Below the pieces are notes generated by a model. It saw nothing but the letters and a program-made list of their open reading frames with translations. It had not been told where the DNA came from and made no database searches. Made by a program: the position numbers and the translations under genes. DNA of 64,000 nt from Streptomyces caniscabiei (GTDB taxonomy: Bacteria; Actinomycetota; Actinomycetes; Streptomycetales; Streptomycetaceae). The DNA lies in assembly GCF_014930365.1 (NCBI RefSeq), contig NZ_JABXWI010000024.1, positions 1 through 64,000 on the forward strand, read 5' to 3'. Shown here one piece after another: positions 18,856-26,566 of this stretch (its first letter is position 1; each line of letters opens with the position of its first letter).

Positions 18856-19635
18856 ATGCGAGGGCTCTCAGGTCAGTCCGCGATCGTCACGGGTGGCGCC
18901 CAGGGAATCGGCAGAGCCGTGGTGGACAGACTCGTCGAAGAAGGCGCTCATGTGCTGATCGCCGATGTGAACGAGGAGTACGGGAAGGCGGCGGCCGAAG
19001 AGATAAACAGTCGGGTCGGCTCACCCGTCACCCGCTTCGTACGGACCGACGTGTCGGACGAGGAATCGGTGGAGCGCGCGGTCGCAGCCGCCGTCGAGTC
19101 CTTCGGGAGCGTGCGCTTCCTGATCAACTGCGCCGCCGCTTTCATCATGCGCGGTGTCGAGGCGACGGTCGACGAATGGCGGCGCGTGATGGACGTCAAC
19201 ATCATGGGCCAGGCGCTGTGCGTGAAGCACTCGGCACCTTTCATGAAAGCGGCGGGTGGCGGATCGATCGTCAACATCGCCTCGATTTCGGGGCACATCG
19301 CGCAGGCCGGTCTCATGACCTACAGCACGACCAAGGGCGCGGTCGTGAACATGACCCGATGTATGGCCTTGGAACTCGCCTCCGACAACATCAGGGTAAA
19401 CGCCGTCAACCCCGGCACGGTGTGGAACGAGAACAACGAACGCTTCCACCGAGAAGTGCTGGGAATGACCCGGGAGCAAGCGGACCGGGCCCCGGAGATC
19501 GGAGGCCGACATCTGCTGGGCAGGACGGCCGATCCGGAGGAGATCGCGGCATCAGTGGTCTTCCTGCTGTCCGCGGAGGCGAGCTACATCACCGGCACGA
19601 ACCTCATGGTGGACGCCGGCTACACGGCTATGTGA
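18856..19635 (+). CDS. Short-chain dehydrogenase/reductase (first gene of cyclitol operon)
   Basis: This classical SDR of 259 residues has the cofactor motif TGGAQGIG (12-19), NCAAA near 91-95 in place of NNAG, a catalytic Ser near 143-145 and YSTTK (Tyr156, Lys160). The Asp after the second strand (ADVN, about 36-39) favours NAD over NADP. Because the next genes encode a phosphatase and an inositol-phosphate-synthase homologue, oxidation of a cyclitol hydroxyl to a ketone ahead of transamination is a reasonable role (inference). The start is ATG 18856 with AGAGGAG before it. The PHP gene follows after 14 bases. Confidence 0.88.
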   Translation: MRGLSGQSAIVTGGAQGIGRAVVDRLVEEGAHVLIADVNEEYGKAAAEEINSRVGSPVTRFVRTDVSDEESVERAVAAAVESFGSVRFLINCAAAFIMRGVEATVDEWRRVMDVNIMGQALCVKHSAPFMKAAGGGSIVNIASISGHIAQAGLMTYSTTKGAVVNMTRCMALELASDNIRVNAVNPGTVWNENNERFHREVLGMTREQADRAPEIGGRHLLGRTADPEEIAASVVFLLSAEASYITGTNLMVDAGYTAM

Positions 19636-19649
19636 GCGGGAGGAGCGGC

Positions 19650-20456
19650 GTGAAATTCGACCTGCACACCCATCATGCCCGGTGCGGGCACGCCCGCGGC
19701 GAACTGCGTGACTACGTCGAGGCAGCGATCTCCGCCGGGCTCGACATCCTCGGGTTCTCCGATCACTCTCCGTTCTTCGCGGAGGCGGCCGATCACCACA
19801 AACCGGGGGTGGCGATGGCCAAGAGCGATTTCCCCGGCTACCTCGCCGAGGCCGCGGCACTACGCGAGGAGTACCGCGGCCGGATCCGAATCCTCATCGG
19901 CGTGGAGTCCGACTTCTTTCCCGAGCATGCCGGACTGTATCGGCGCATCTACGAAGGAATCTCCCTCGACTATGTCATCGGGTCCGTCCATGTGATGGGC
20001 GGGACGGATATTTTTGATCTCAAGCGGTGGGAGAACGCGTCCCCTGAATTCCTTCTGGAGGAGAAGGAAAAGTATTGCGACCTGATCGCCGCCTCGGCGA
20101 GGTCGGGTATGTTCGACATCCTCGGCCATATCGACGCACTTCGCGGCAACTGCCCGGAAATCGGCTCGATCAAGACCGCCGCGGTCGATCGGATGCTGCG
20201 TGTCATCGCGGAGACCGACACGGTCGTGGAGGTCAACACGTCGGGCGGAACTAAGGCGTGCGGAGGATGGTATCCGCAACCGGACGTCCTCGAAAGAGCA
20301 GCCCATTTCGGAGTGAAGATCACATTCGGCTCCGACGCCCACGTCCCGGAAAGAATCGCCGAGGACCACGAACTGGTCCGCAAGCGTCTCCGAGAAATCG
20401 GATACCGCGAGTGGTACGTGTTCGAAGGGCGTGAAAGAAGGAGTCTTCCCCTCTAG
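19650..20456 (+). CDS. PHP-superfamily phosphatase (histidinol-phosphatase-like)
   Basis: This 268-residue protein of the PHP fold has metal-binding motifs DLHTHH at the N-terminus, CGHARGEL, FSDHSPF, a GVESDFFP segment, IGSVH, and a late FGSDAHVPE. All positions of the trinuclear metal site appear present. HisK-type family members hydrolyse L-histidinol phosphate. No other histidine gene is here, and the neighbour makes a cyclitol phosphate, so dephosphorylation of an inositol phosphate is a plausible reassignment (inference). The start is GTG 19650, preceded by GGGAGGA. The frame upstream of it is only antiparallel or out-of-frame sequence over the SDR gene. Confidence 0.85.
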   Translation: MKFDLHTHHARCGHARGELRDYVEAAISAGLDILGFSDHSPFFAEAADHHKPGVAMAKSDFPGYLAEAAALREEYRGRIRILIGVESDFFPEHAGLYRRIYEGISLDYVIGSVHVMGGTDIFDLKRWENASPEFLLEEKEKYCDLIAASARSGMFDILGHIDALRGNCPEIGSIKTAAVDRMLRVIAETDTVVEVNTSGGTKACGGWYPQPDVLERAAHFGVKITFGSDAHVPERIAEDHELVRKRLREIGYREWYVFEGRERRSLPL

Positions 20457-20529
20457 TGCCACGGGCCGGAAGCGGTCGGTCCGCGACACCTGCGTTGTAT
20501 CCCCGAAAATTCTCAGGACAAGGTTTCTC

Positions 20530-21642
20530 ATGACCGATCGATTCATTCGTGTCGCTCTGGCCGGCGTCGGCTCGTGTGCGTCGAGCTTCGTTCAGGCCAC
20601 CGTTCTCTCCCGCGACTCGGGACCCCGGATGGCCGGGGTCATGCACGAGCACATCGGCGGATACCGACTCGGCGACGTAGAGTTCGTCGCCGCCTTCGAC
20701 GTGGACGGCAACAAGGTCGGCCAGGATCTCGCGGAGGCGATCGCCGTCGCACCGACCGCCGCTCTGAACCACGTTCCCGTCCCGCTCACCGGGGTCCGCG
20801 TTCGCCCCGGCCCGCTGCTCGACGGGCTGGACGGGAACCTGTCGGAGATGGTCCGCCCGCACCCGGACTGCGCGTCCCTCACCGAGGCCGACGTGACAGC
20901 CTCCCTGAGGCAGTCACGCGCCCAGGTGCTGGTCTGCTTCTTGCCGACCGGGTCCACGGCCGCGGTACAGGCGTACGCCCGCGCCAGTGCCGAGGCCGGG
21001 GTGGCATTCGTCAACGCCACCCCCGAGCCGGTCGCCAACCGCGCGGAACTCGTCGAACTGTTCGTCTCCCGCGGGGTACCGCTGCTCGGCGACGACCTGC
21101 GGAGCCACCTCGGCGCCACGACTCTGCACACCGCCCTCCTGGAACTCCTCCAGTCGCGCGGAATGCATGTGGCCAACACCTACCAGCTCAATGTGGGCGG
21201 CAACATGGACTTCTACAACCTCGCGGACCCGACGCGCTCACGAAGCAAACAGATCTCGAAACGGCGCGCTCTGACCAGCGCCGGCATCGACTCCGACGAC
21301 GTGGCGGCGGGCCCCAACGGCTATGTGAAGTACCTCGGCGACCGCAAGGTGTGCTTCCTGCGCATCGAGGCCGAGGGAATTCTCGGCACCCCCCTGTCGA
21401 TGGAGATCCGGCTGGAGGTGGAGGACAGCCCCAACGCGGCCTCCGTCGTGGCGAACGCGGTCCGGATCGCTCGGACCGCCGCCGACCAGGGGCTGGTGGG
21501 CGTCGTGGATCCGGTCTGCCCCTTTCTCTTCAAGAGCCCTCCCGCAGGACTGCCGGAGTCCGAGGCACTGCGCAGCTTCCAGCACTTCGTGGAGAAGTCC
21601 GCCCGTCCGGCGACCGCGTACACCGGGGCAGCCCGGTCATGA
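20530..21642 (+). CDS. myo-Inositol-1-phosphate-synthase homologue
   Basis: This 370-residue protein matches the bacterial Ino1 family: GVGSCASS at the N-terminus (NAD-binding), FDVDGNKVG, FLPTGS, VNATPEP, GDDLRSHLGATTLH and QLNVGGNMDFYNL in the catalytic domain. SRSKQISK then supplies the active-site lysines. Such enzymes cyclise glucose-6-phosphate to inositol-1-phosphate; relatives in antibiotic clusters make inositol-based aminocyclitols (hygromycin A) or five-membered cyclitols (aristeromycin). The placement between phosphatase and kinase genes supports a dedicated cyclitol pathway rather than phospholipid supply. ATG 20530 is preferred since the NAD motif begins eight residues later. 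The stop overlaps the kinase start as ATGA. Confidence 0.92.
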   Translation: MTDRFIRVALAGVGSCASSFVQATVLSRDSGPRMAGVMHEHIGGYRLGDVEFVAAFDVDGNKVGQDLAEAIAVAPTAALNHVPVPLTGVRVRPGPLLDGLDGNLSEMVRPHPDCASLTEADVTASLRQSRAQVLVCFLPTGSTAAVQAYARASAEAGVAFVNATPEPVANRAELVELFVSRGVPLLGDDLRSHLGATTLHTALLELLQSRGMHVANTYQLNVGGNMDFYNLADPTRSRSKQISKRRALTSAGIDSDDVAAGPNGYVKYLGDRKVCFLRIEAEGILGTPLSMEIRLEVEDSPNAASVVANAVRIARTAADQGLVGVVDPVCPFLFKSPPAGLPESEALRSFQHFVEKSARPATAYTGAARS

Positions 21643-22670
21643 GCGGAGAGGTCTACTGGAAAGTCTCCACGGATCGCACCGCCCGCGAGGTGGCCCACAC
21701 GGGCTACGGCCTCCGTGTGGAGACACAGGAACGGCTGGTGCGCCGTGGCGTCAACGCGGTCTGGCGGCTGCACACGCCGGAAGGCGTCTTCGCCCTCAAG
21801 CGCTTCGGGCGCCACGCCGTCCCGGACTGGCTGGAGTTCCAACAGGCCGCCACCGCTCGGGCCGCCGCCCATGGAGTACCGGTGCAACCGCTGGTCGAAG
21901 CGGTCGATCACGCCACGACGGTCGAGTACCAGGACAGTCAATGGCAGCTGCGGCCCTACGTGGCCGGCCGCGGGTACATCGACGGACACGCCGAGGATCT
22001 GGCCAGGGCCGCGGAGTGCGCGGCCCTGCTGCACACCACGCGGTGCGAGGGCCTGCCGCCCGGGGGACACAACCCCACGCAGGACGTGGAGCACTGGCTG
22101 ACAGCCGACGAGACGGGGATGGAAGAGCTCGCCGATGCCGTCCTCGCCTCGTCATCCGGCGAACTCTGGGAGGCCGTCCGCCCCGCGTATCTGGACGCCT
22201 TCCGACGCGCCCGCGCGGAACTCGACGACCCGCTGTACCGCAGCCTGCCCCAAACCCTCACCCACGGCGAGATCGCCGGCTCGAACCTGGTCTTCGACGG
22301 GGCCGGACACATCTCCTCCGTCCTGGACTGGGACGCCGTCGACATCAGACCACGGGTGTACGACCTGGCCAGGGCGGCACTCTTCCTGGCCCGCAAGGGA
22401 CGGGGAAGCTTCATGGTCCACCCGGAACTCGCCGCCGAACTGCTGGTGCGCGGCACAGCTCCCAGGGCCGCCGAGCCACGGGAGCTGGCCGCGGTCATCC
22501 CGGTCCTGGAGCTCTACTGCGTTCCCACCCCCCAGTACGTCGCGCAACTCGCGTGCCACAGCCCGGACACGCTCCAGTGGTACCTGGGCTGGGCGGCCGA
22601 GGGCGCGTCCATGGTGCGGACCACGCTGGCCCCCGCCGTCGCCACGGCGGCTTCGCGGATCGGACGGTGA
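21639..22670 (+). CDS. APH-type phosphotransferase (aminocyclitol or sugar kinase)
   Basis: This 343-residue protein has the aminoglycoside-phosphotransferase/choline-kinase fold. FALKRF supplies the ATP-site Lys54, HGEIAGSN (209-216) is the Brenner motif, and VLDWDAV (228-234) the metal motif. The catalytic Asp of HGD is Glu211 here, an unusual substitution that could reduce or alter activity. In streptomycin biosynthesis StrN, of this family, phosphorylates the aminocyclitol after transamination. A comparable step fits the neighbouring genes (inference). A self-resistance kinase is the main alternative. The start overlaps the upstream stop (ATGA) and the stop overlaps the downstream GTG start. 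Confidence 0.85.
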   Translation: MSGEVYWKVSTDRTAREVAHTGYGLRVETQERLVRRGVNAVWRLHTPEGVFALKRFGRHAVPDWLEFQQAATARAAAHGVPVQPLVEAVDHATTVEYQDSQWQLRPYVAGRGYIDGHAEDLARAAECAALLHTTRCEGLPPGGHNPTQDVEHWLTADETGMEELADAVLASSSGELWEAVRPAYLDAFRRARAELDDPLYRSLPQTLTHGEIAGSNLVFDGAGHISSVLDWDAVDIRPRVYDLARAALFLARKGRGSFMVHPELAAELLVRGTAPRAAEPRELAAVIPVLELYCVPTPQYVAQLACHSPDTLQWYLGWAAEGASMVRTTLAPAVATAASRIGR

Positions 22671-23710
22671 GCGGCACCGGGCGAGGGGACCTCGTCAGGC
22701 TGCGCTGCGGAGATCTGCCGTACGCGGTGCATCTGGTGCTGCCCGCCACACTGCACGAGGCTGCCCGGGCCCTCCTGGAACCCTATGTGCGGGTGGAGAC
22801 GGTGACGGCCGACCAGGCCCGCTGGTGGCAGGTGCGGACCACGACCCCGATGGACGACGGCCTCGACGAGCACCAGCTGACCACCGTCCGCGGAACCGGG
22901 GAGCCGCCCATGCGGCTGTGGTCACACCCTGGACGCCGCGAACTGGTCGTGGACGACGGCCTGCCGGGGCCGCTCGTCGTGCAGTACCTCGTCCGTTACG
23001 TCCGTGTCCTGCTGCGCGTGGGGCACAGCCGGGGCGAGGAACTTTTCCTGCACGGCGGCATGGTCAGCGGCGACGACCAGGGTGTCGTGATACTCGGAGG
23101 AAAGGGCGCGGGAAAGACCTCGTCGATCGTGGCATGTCTGACCGCGGGCCTGGACTTCGTGGCCAATGACGACGTCAGCCTGGTCGGCACGGAGGACGGC
23201 TGGGCCGGCCGAGGATGGCCACGCGCCGTCTCCGTCCGACAGGAGACCCTCGCGGCACTCGATATCGACCTGGACAGCCAGGTCCTGTCCCATCCCGCCC
23301 ACCGGGTGGCCATCCGCGACGCCGGTGCGGAAGCCATACTCCACCCGAGCGAGCTGACCGGCCTGACGAACCGACGGCCTCCCCGCGCGCGGGCACTGGT
23401 CAGGGCCCTGGTCTTTCCGGTGTTCGCCGCGTCCCCGTCCGAGAAAGTGCGGTTGGTCCCGCTGGAGACCGCCGCCGCCCTGCGTGGATTGACCGAGAAC
23501 ACCGTGCCCGTCCTGCTGCGGAACGAGAGATTCCTGGCACCCTGCTTCCCGCCTGAACCGAGTACTGCGGCGCTGTGCTCCCGGGTCGCCGACGAGATCC
23601 CGGCCTACCTGTTGGTGCAACGGTTCTCCGCGCTGCGAGAGAGCGCGGACATGATCCGCGGCCTGCTGTCCGACCCCGCCACGACGATCCCGAGCAGGAG
23701 CATCGGTTGA
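22667..23710 (+). CDS. HPr-kinase-like P-loop protein, copy 2
   Basis: This 347-residue protein has FLHGG near 127-131 before the P-loop LGGKGAGKTSS (143-153), then FVANDDVSLV, the same order as in HPr-kinase/PEPCK-fold kinases. It is paralogous to the gene at 13127: the two share the His-strand, P-loop and acidic-strand spacing but differ elsewhere. The sequence outside the core is family-specific and not assignable. The start GTG 22667 overlaps the kinase stop (GTGA), and the stop overlaps a TTG start of the next gene. A small-molecule serine or cyclitol kinase, or a protein kinase acting on a carrier or peptide, are both possible. Confidence 0.76.
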   Translation: MSGTGRGDLVRLRCGDLPYAVHLVLPATLHEAARALLEPYVRVETVTADQARWWQVRTTTPMDDGLDEHQLTTVRGTGEPPMRLWSHPGRRELVVDDGLPGPLVVQYLVRYVRVLLRVGHSRGEELFLHGGMVSGDDQGVVILGGKGAGKTSSIVACLTAGLDFVANDDVSLVGTEDGWAGRGWPRAVSVRQETLAALDIDLDSQVLSHPAHRVAIRDAGAEAILHPSELTGLTNRRPPRARALVRALVFPVFAASPSEKVRLVPLETAAALRGLTENTVPVLLRNERFLAPCFPPEPSTAALCSRVADEIPAYLLVQRFSALRESADMIRGLLSDPATTIPSRSIG

Positions 23711-24942
23711 CTTCCTCAAGCACAGCCCTGGAGTTCATCAGCGTCCAACCCGACTTCCGGCCCGAGGTCGACGCGCTGCCGTACGAGTTGGTCGAACGCA
23801 AGGGTGTCGGGCATCCGGACACCATGGCGGACGCGATCGCCGAACGCGCCTCCCGCTACTACGCCACCCACTGCCTCAGCCGCTTCGGCCGCGTCGCACA
23901 CCACTGGTTCGACAAGGTCCTCATCTTCGGCGGGGAGGCCGATTTCGACTTCGGCAGGGGCGAACTCGTCCACCCCTACACGGTGTTGTTCGCGGGCAAG
24001 GCCGCCCTGCGCTGCGGAAGCGAGGAGATCCCGCTCGACGACATCCTGCACTCCGCCGCCGTGGACGTGCTCACCCAGGTGACCACCGGGTTCGTATCGG
24101 ACAGACACCTGCGAGTCGAGAACCGGGTCGTCGACCATCAGGGTCCCGGGCGCGGCAGCACCCGTTATCGGCCGCTCGGCCCGGCGGACCTGGTCGCTCC
24201 CGGCGATCCGGCGCTCACCTCCAACGACTGCAACCTGCTGCATGGATACGCGCCGCTGAGTCGGCTCGAACGGGCCGTCCTGGGCGTCGAGCAGATGATC
24301 ACCGGTGAGGAGTTCAAGGCCGCGAATCCTGACACCGGCTGGGACGTCAAGGTGTTCGGCAGCCGGCGGCAGGACGATTTCCGCCTCGTCGTCAACATGC
24401 CGTTCATAGCGGCCGACATCGAGTCCTTCGCCCACTATCAGCACCGGGTGGGTCAGTGCCGTAAGGCCGTCCAGGAGCTGCTGGAGCGCGTTCTGGAGGA
24501 GCGCTGCGAGGTTCTGCTGAATCCGGCCGACCGGGGTGTGCGCCCGTATCTGACCGTTCTCGGCTCGGTGGCCGACACGGGGGACGTGGGAGCCGTGGGC
24601 CGGGGCAATCGCGTCAACGGACTGATCACCCCTATGCGGCCGATGAGCATCGAGGCTCCGGCGGGCAAGAACCCGATGGACCACACCGGCAAGCTGTACA
24701 ACGTCCTCGCTCATCGCCTCGCCGCGCAGATCAGCGACCTGTGCGGGCGGCCGGTGGAAACGCACATCTTCACCTCCAAGGAGGCGCCGCTGCACCGGCC
24801 CGAGGAGGTCGTCGTGAAGATCCGCTCCTGGCAGGAGGACGCATCCACGCGCGCGCGGGTGGGCGAGATCGTCACCGCGGGACTCGACTCGACCTACGGG
24901 CTGACAGAAGAACTCATCCATTCCGGTATCACGCTGTGGTGA
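23707..24942 (+). CDS. Archaeal-type S-adenosylmethionine synthetase
   Basis: This 411-residue protein belongs to the archaeal AdoMet synthetase family (PF01941), not to the bacterial MetK family. VERKGVGHPDTMAD (29-42), FGGEADFDFG, NDCNLLHGYAPLS, GWDVKVFG, GRGNRVNGLITPMRP and KNPMDHTGKLYN near 318-329 are its typical blocks. It makes S-adenosylmethionine from methionine and ATP. Streptomyces carry a housekeeping MetK, so a second, unrelated enzyme in a cluster implies a local demand for AdoMet or acceptance of a modified substrate (inference). No methyltransferase gene is seen in this window. The start is TTG 23707, overlapping the previous stop as TTGA. Confidence 0.9.
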   Translation: MTSSSTALEFISVQPDFRPEVDALPYELVERKGVGHPDTMADAIAERASRYYATHCLSRFGRVAHHWFDKVLIFGGEADFDFGRGELVHPYTVLFAGKAALRCGSEEIPLDDILHSAAVDVLTQVTTGFVSDRHLRVENRVVDHQGPGRGSTRYRPLGPADLVAPGDPALTSNDCNLLHGYAPLSRLERAVLGVEQMITGEEFKAANPDTGWDVKVFGSRRQDDFRLVVNMPFIAADIESFAHYQHRVGQCRKAVQELLERVLEERCEVLLNPADRGVRPYLTVLGSVADTGDVGAVGRGNRVNGLITPMRPMSIEAPAGKNPMDHTGKLYNVLAHRLAAQISDLCGRPVETHIFTSKEAPLHRPEEVVVKIRSWQEDASTRARVGEIVTAGLDSTYGLTEELIHSGITLW

Positions 24943-24950
24943 GGTGACTC

Positions 24951-25997
24951 GTGACCATGATCGGCGCAATGCTGGACGCAATCGCCCACTGCTCGGGACA
25001 CCCCGCGGAGGCCGTCGGCAAGACCGTGCGGCCGTACCGCACTCCTCAAGTGACCGAGCGGTCACATCAGTTCCTGCTGATGCTCAAGCCCGAACTGACC
25101 CGGGCCGCCTTGGCGGCAGACGGCGCGGAGCTGCTGAGCTGGGTGTTCTCCGTACTCAAGGAGCACGGGACGGAGTTCGGAGCCGCCCGGGTGCTGTCGG
25201 GCACGCGCATACGGCGCCACCACTGGGTGGAGTCGCACTACGAGATGCTCAACGCGATCTCCCGGCACGGCATGGACCGCGTGTCGGCGACGGCCGGGGA
25301 GCGACTGCTGCGGCACCGCCCTGAGACTGCCCGAGACCGCGTGCTGGGTGGGCATCAGTTCCTGGAGTGCTTCCCCGAGTTCACCGCGAGGTCTCTGGAC
25401 GTGCTGGCGCAGAACCTTCCGGTGACGAAGTTCGGGGCGGGAACCTACGCCACCGAGCTGATGACGGACGGTGTCTTGTGGACTGTCCTCAACGCCTTTC
25501 ACCCCTTCCAGGCCGACCACTTCTCCGCCCCCGGCAGCTGCGTGGTCCTCGTGGAGTGCACCAGCGAGGAACCGCTGCGCGAGATCCGGGCGCGTGCCGT
25601 CGGGGCCACCGATCCGGCCAGGGCCGAACCCGGTTCGATCAGGCGGGAACTGCTGGAACGACGCCCCCGATGGAGCGGGCACTGGAATGTGTGCACCAGC
25701 CTCAACGCGATCCATGTCTCTCCCGGCACGATCGAGGGGATGTTCTGCGTACAGCGGTACTTCGGTGGAGAGACACAGTCGCTGGCCCTCGCCGACACCG
25801 TGCTCGGCGCCCAGCTGCTGGCAGGCGGCGCCGATCCCGACCGGCTCGACGCCCTGCGGACCAACCCGGAGGTCGCCGTGGCCGGCTTGCGCGGCCCCCT
25901 GTTCGACATCACGGAGGACATGCCGGCGGACGACGCGGCCGACCTGGCACTGCGCGTCCTCGAACAGCCCGATACCCGGACGAGGGCACGCACATGA
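24951..25997 (+). CDS. Divergent nucleoside-diphosphate-kinase-like protein
   Basis: The family is not obvious at first sight, but pieces of an NDK fold can be recognised. HQFLLMLKPELT (39-50) resembles the NDK first strand with its nucleotide-contacting Lys. GATDPARAEPGSIRRE (218-233) closely matches the NDK GATNPADSAPGTIRGD block, and NAIHVSPGTIEG (252-263) matches the NIIHGSDSVESA segment carrying the phosphorylated His. The candidate catalytic residue is therefore His255. At 348 residues it is more than twice the length of a usual NDK, with about 120 extra residues between the two halves. It may phosphorylate a nucleotide-like or pathway diphosphate (inference). It lies directly between AdoMet synthetase and a P-loop kinase. 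The start is GTG 24951 after GAGGTG; ATG 24957 is possible. Confidence 0.6.
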   Translation: MTMIGAMLDAIAHCSGHPAEAVGKTVRPYRTPQVTERSHQFLLMLKPELTRAALAADGAELLSWVFSVLKEHGTEFGAARVLSGTRIRRHHWVESHYEMLNAISRHGMDRVSATAGERLLRHRPETARDRVLGGHQFLECFPEFTARSLDVLAQNLPVTKFGAGTYATELMTDGVLWTVLNAFHPFQADHFSAPGSCVVLVECTSEEPLREIRARAVGATDPARAEPGSIRRELLERRPRWSGHWNVCTSLNAIHVSPGTIEGMFCVQRYFGGETQSLALADTVLGAQLLAGGADPDRLDALRTNPEVAVAGLRGPLFDITEDMPADDAADLALRVLEQPDTRTRART

Positions 25998-26566
25998 CCG
26001 ACGCCGGGCTCGGCAGGCGGATCTGGATCACGGGACCGCCAGGAGCGGGCAAGACGACCCTCTCCCACCAGTTGCGTGATCGGCTGTCGTTGCCTCTGCA
26101 CGAGCTGGACCACCTGTTCTGGCAGGAGGGCTGGCGCAAGACCGACAAGAGGGAGTTCCTGGCGGCGGTCTCACACATCGCCGCGACGGACTGCTGGATC
26201 GTGGACGGTCAGTACGGTTCGGCATCCCCCTTGCTGGCCGAGGCGGCGGACACGCTTATCTGGCTCGACATCCCGTTCCCCGTGTCGTTCCCGCGCGTAC
26301 TGCGCCGTACGGTCCACCGGCTCGTCCACAAGGAGACCCTCTGGAACGGCAATCGGGAGCGGCTGCCCAAGGCGGTGGGATTCCTCGTCTGGGCGGCCCG
26401 CACCCACCGGCAGTCCAGACGCCGCAACCGGGCACTGCTCCAGCGACTCGCCCTGCGGGGGGTGCGCTGCCGGCGGATACGGACGGCGGCGGACCTGGAC
26501 ACGCTGCTGGCAGGCCAGAGCGGCCCGACCAACGCACCCCATGACGCTAGGCAGGAGAGAACGTGA
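25994..26566 (+). CDS. Small P-loop kinase (adenylate-kinase/FlaR-like)
   Basis: This 190-residue protein begins with RIWITGPPGAGKTTLSHQL, a Walker A near residues 14-21. HELDHLFWQEGWRK supplies the acidic pair used by AAA_17/topology-modulation (FlaR-like) kinases, and WIVDGQYGS is the typical second block. Such proteins phosphorylate nucleotides or shikimate-like substrates, and the substrate here is unknown. It follows the NDK-like protein with an ATGA overlap and is itself followed by a GTGA overlap with the aminotransferase, so stoichiometric co-expression is likely. Confidence 0.75.
   Translation: MTDAGLGRRIWITGPPGAGKTTLSHQLRDRLSLPLHELDHLFWQEGWRKTDKREFLAAVSHIAATDCWIVDGQYGSASPLLAEAADTLIWLDIPFPVSFPRVLRRTVHRLVHKETLWNGNRERLPKAVGFLVWAARTHRQSRRRNRALLQRLALRGVRCRRIRTAADLDTLLAGQSGPTNAPHDARQERT

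Noticed and set aside
19650..20456. Histidine biosynthesis role for the PHP phosphatase
   Set aside because: No other his gene is present and the gene is embedded in the cyclitol operon, so a cluster-specific phosphatase is more likely.
12003..23710. Lasso-peptide or other RiPP cluster, suggested by HPr-kinase-like and nucleotidyltransferase genes
   Set aside because: No lasso cyclase (asparagine-synthetase-like), leader protease, RRE protein or precursor peptide was found nearby.
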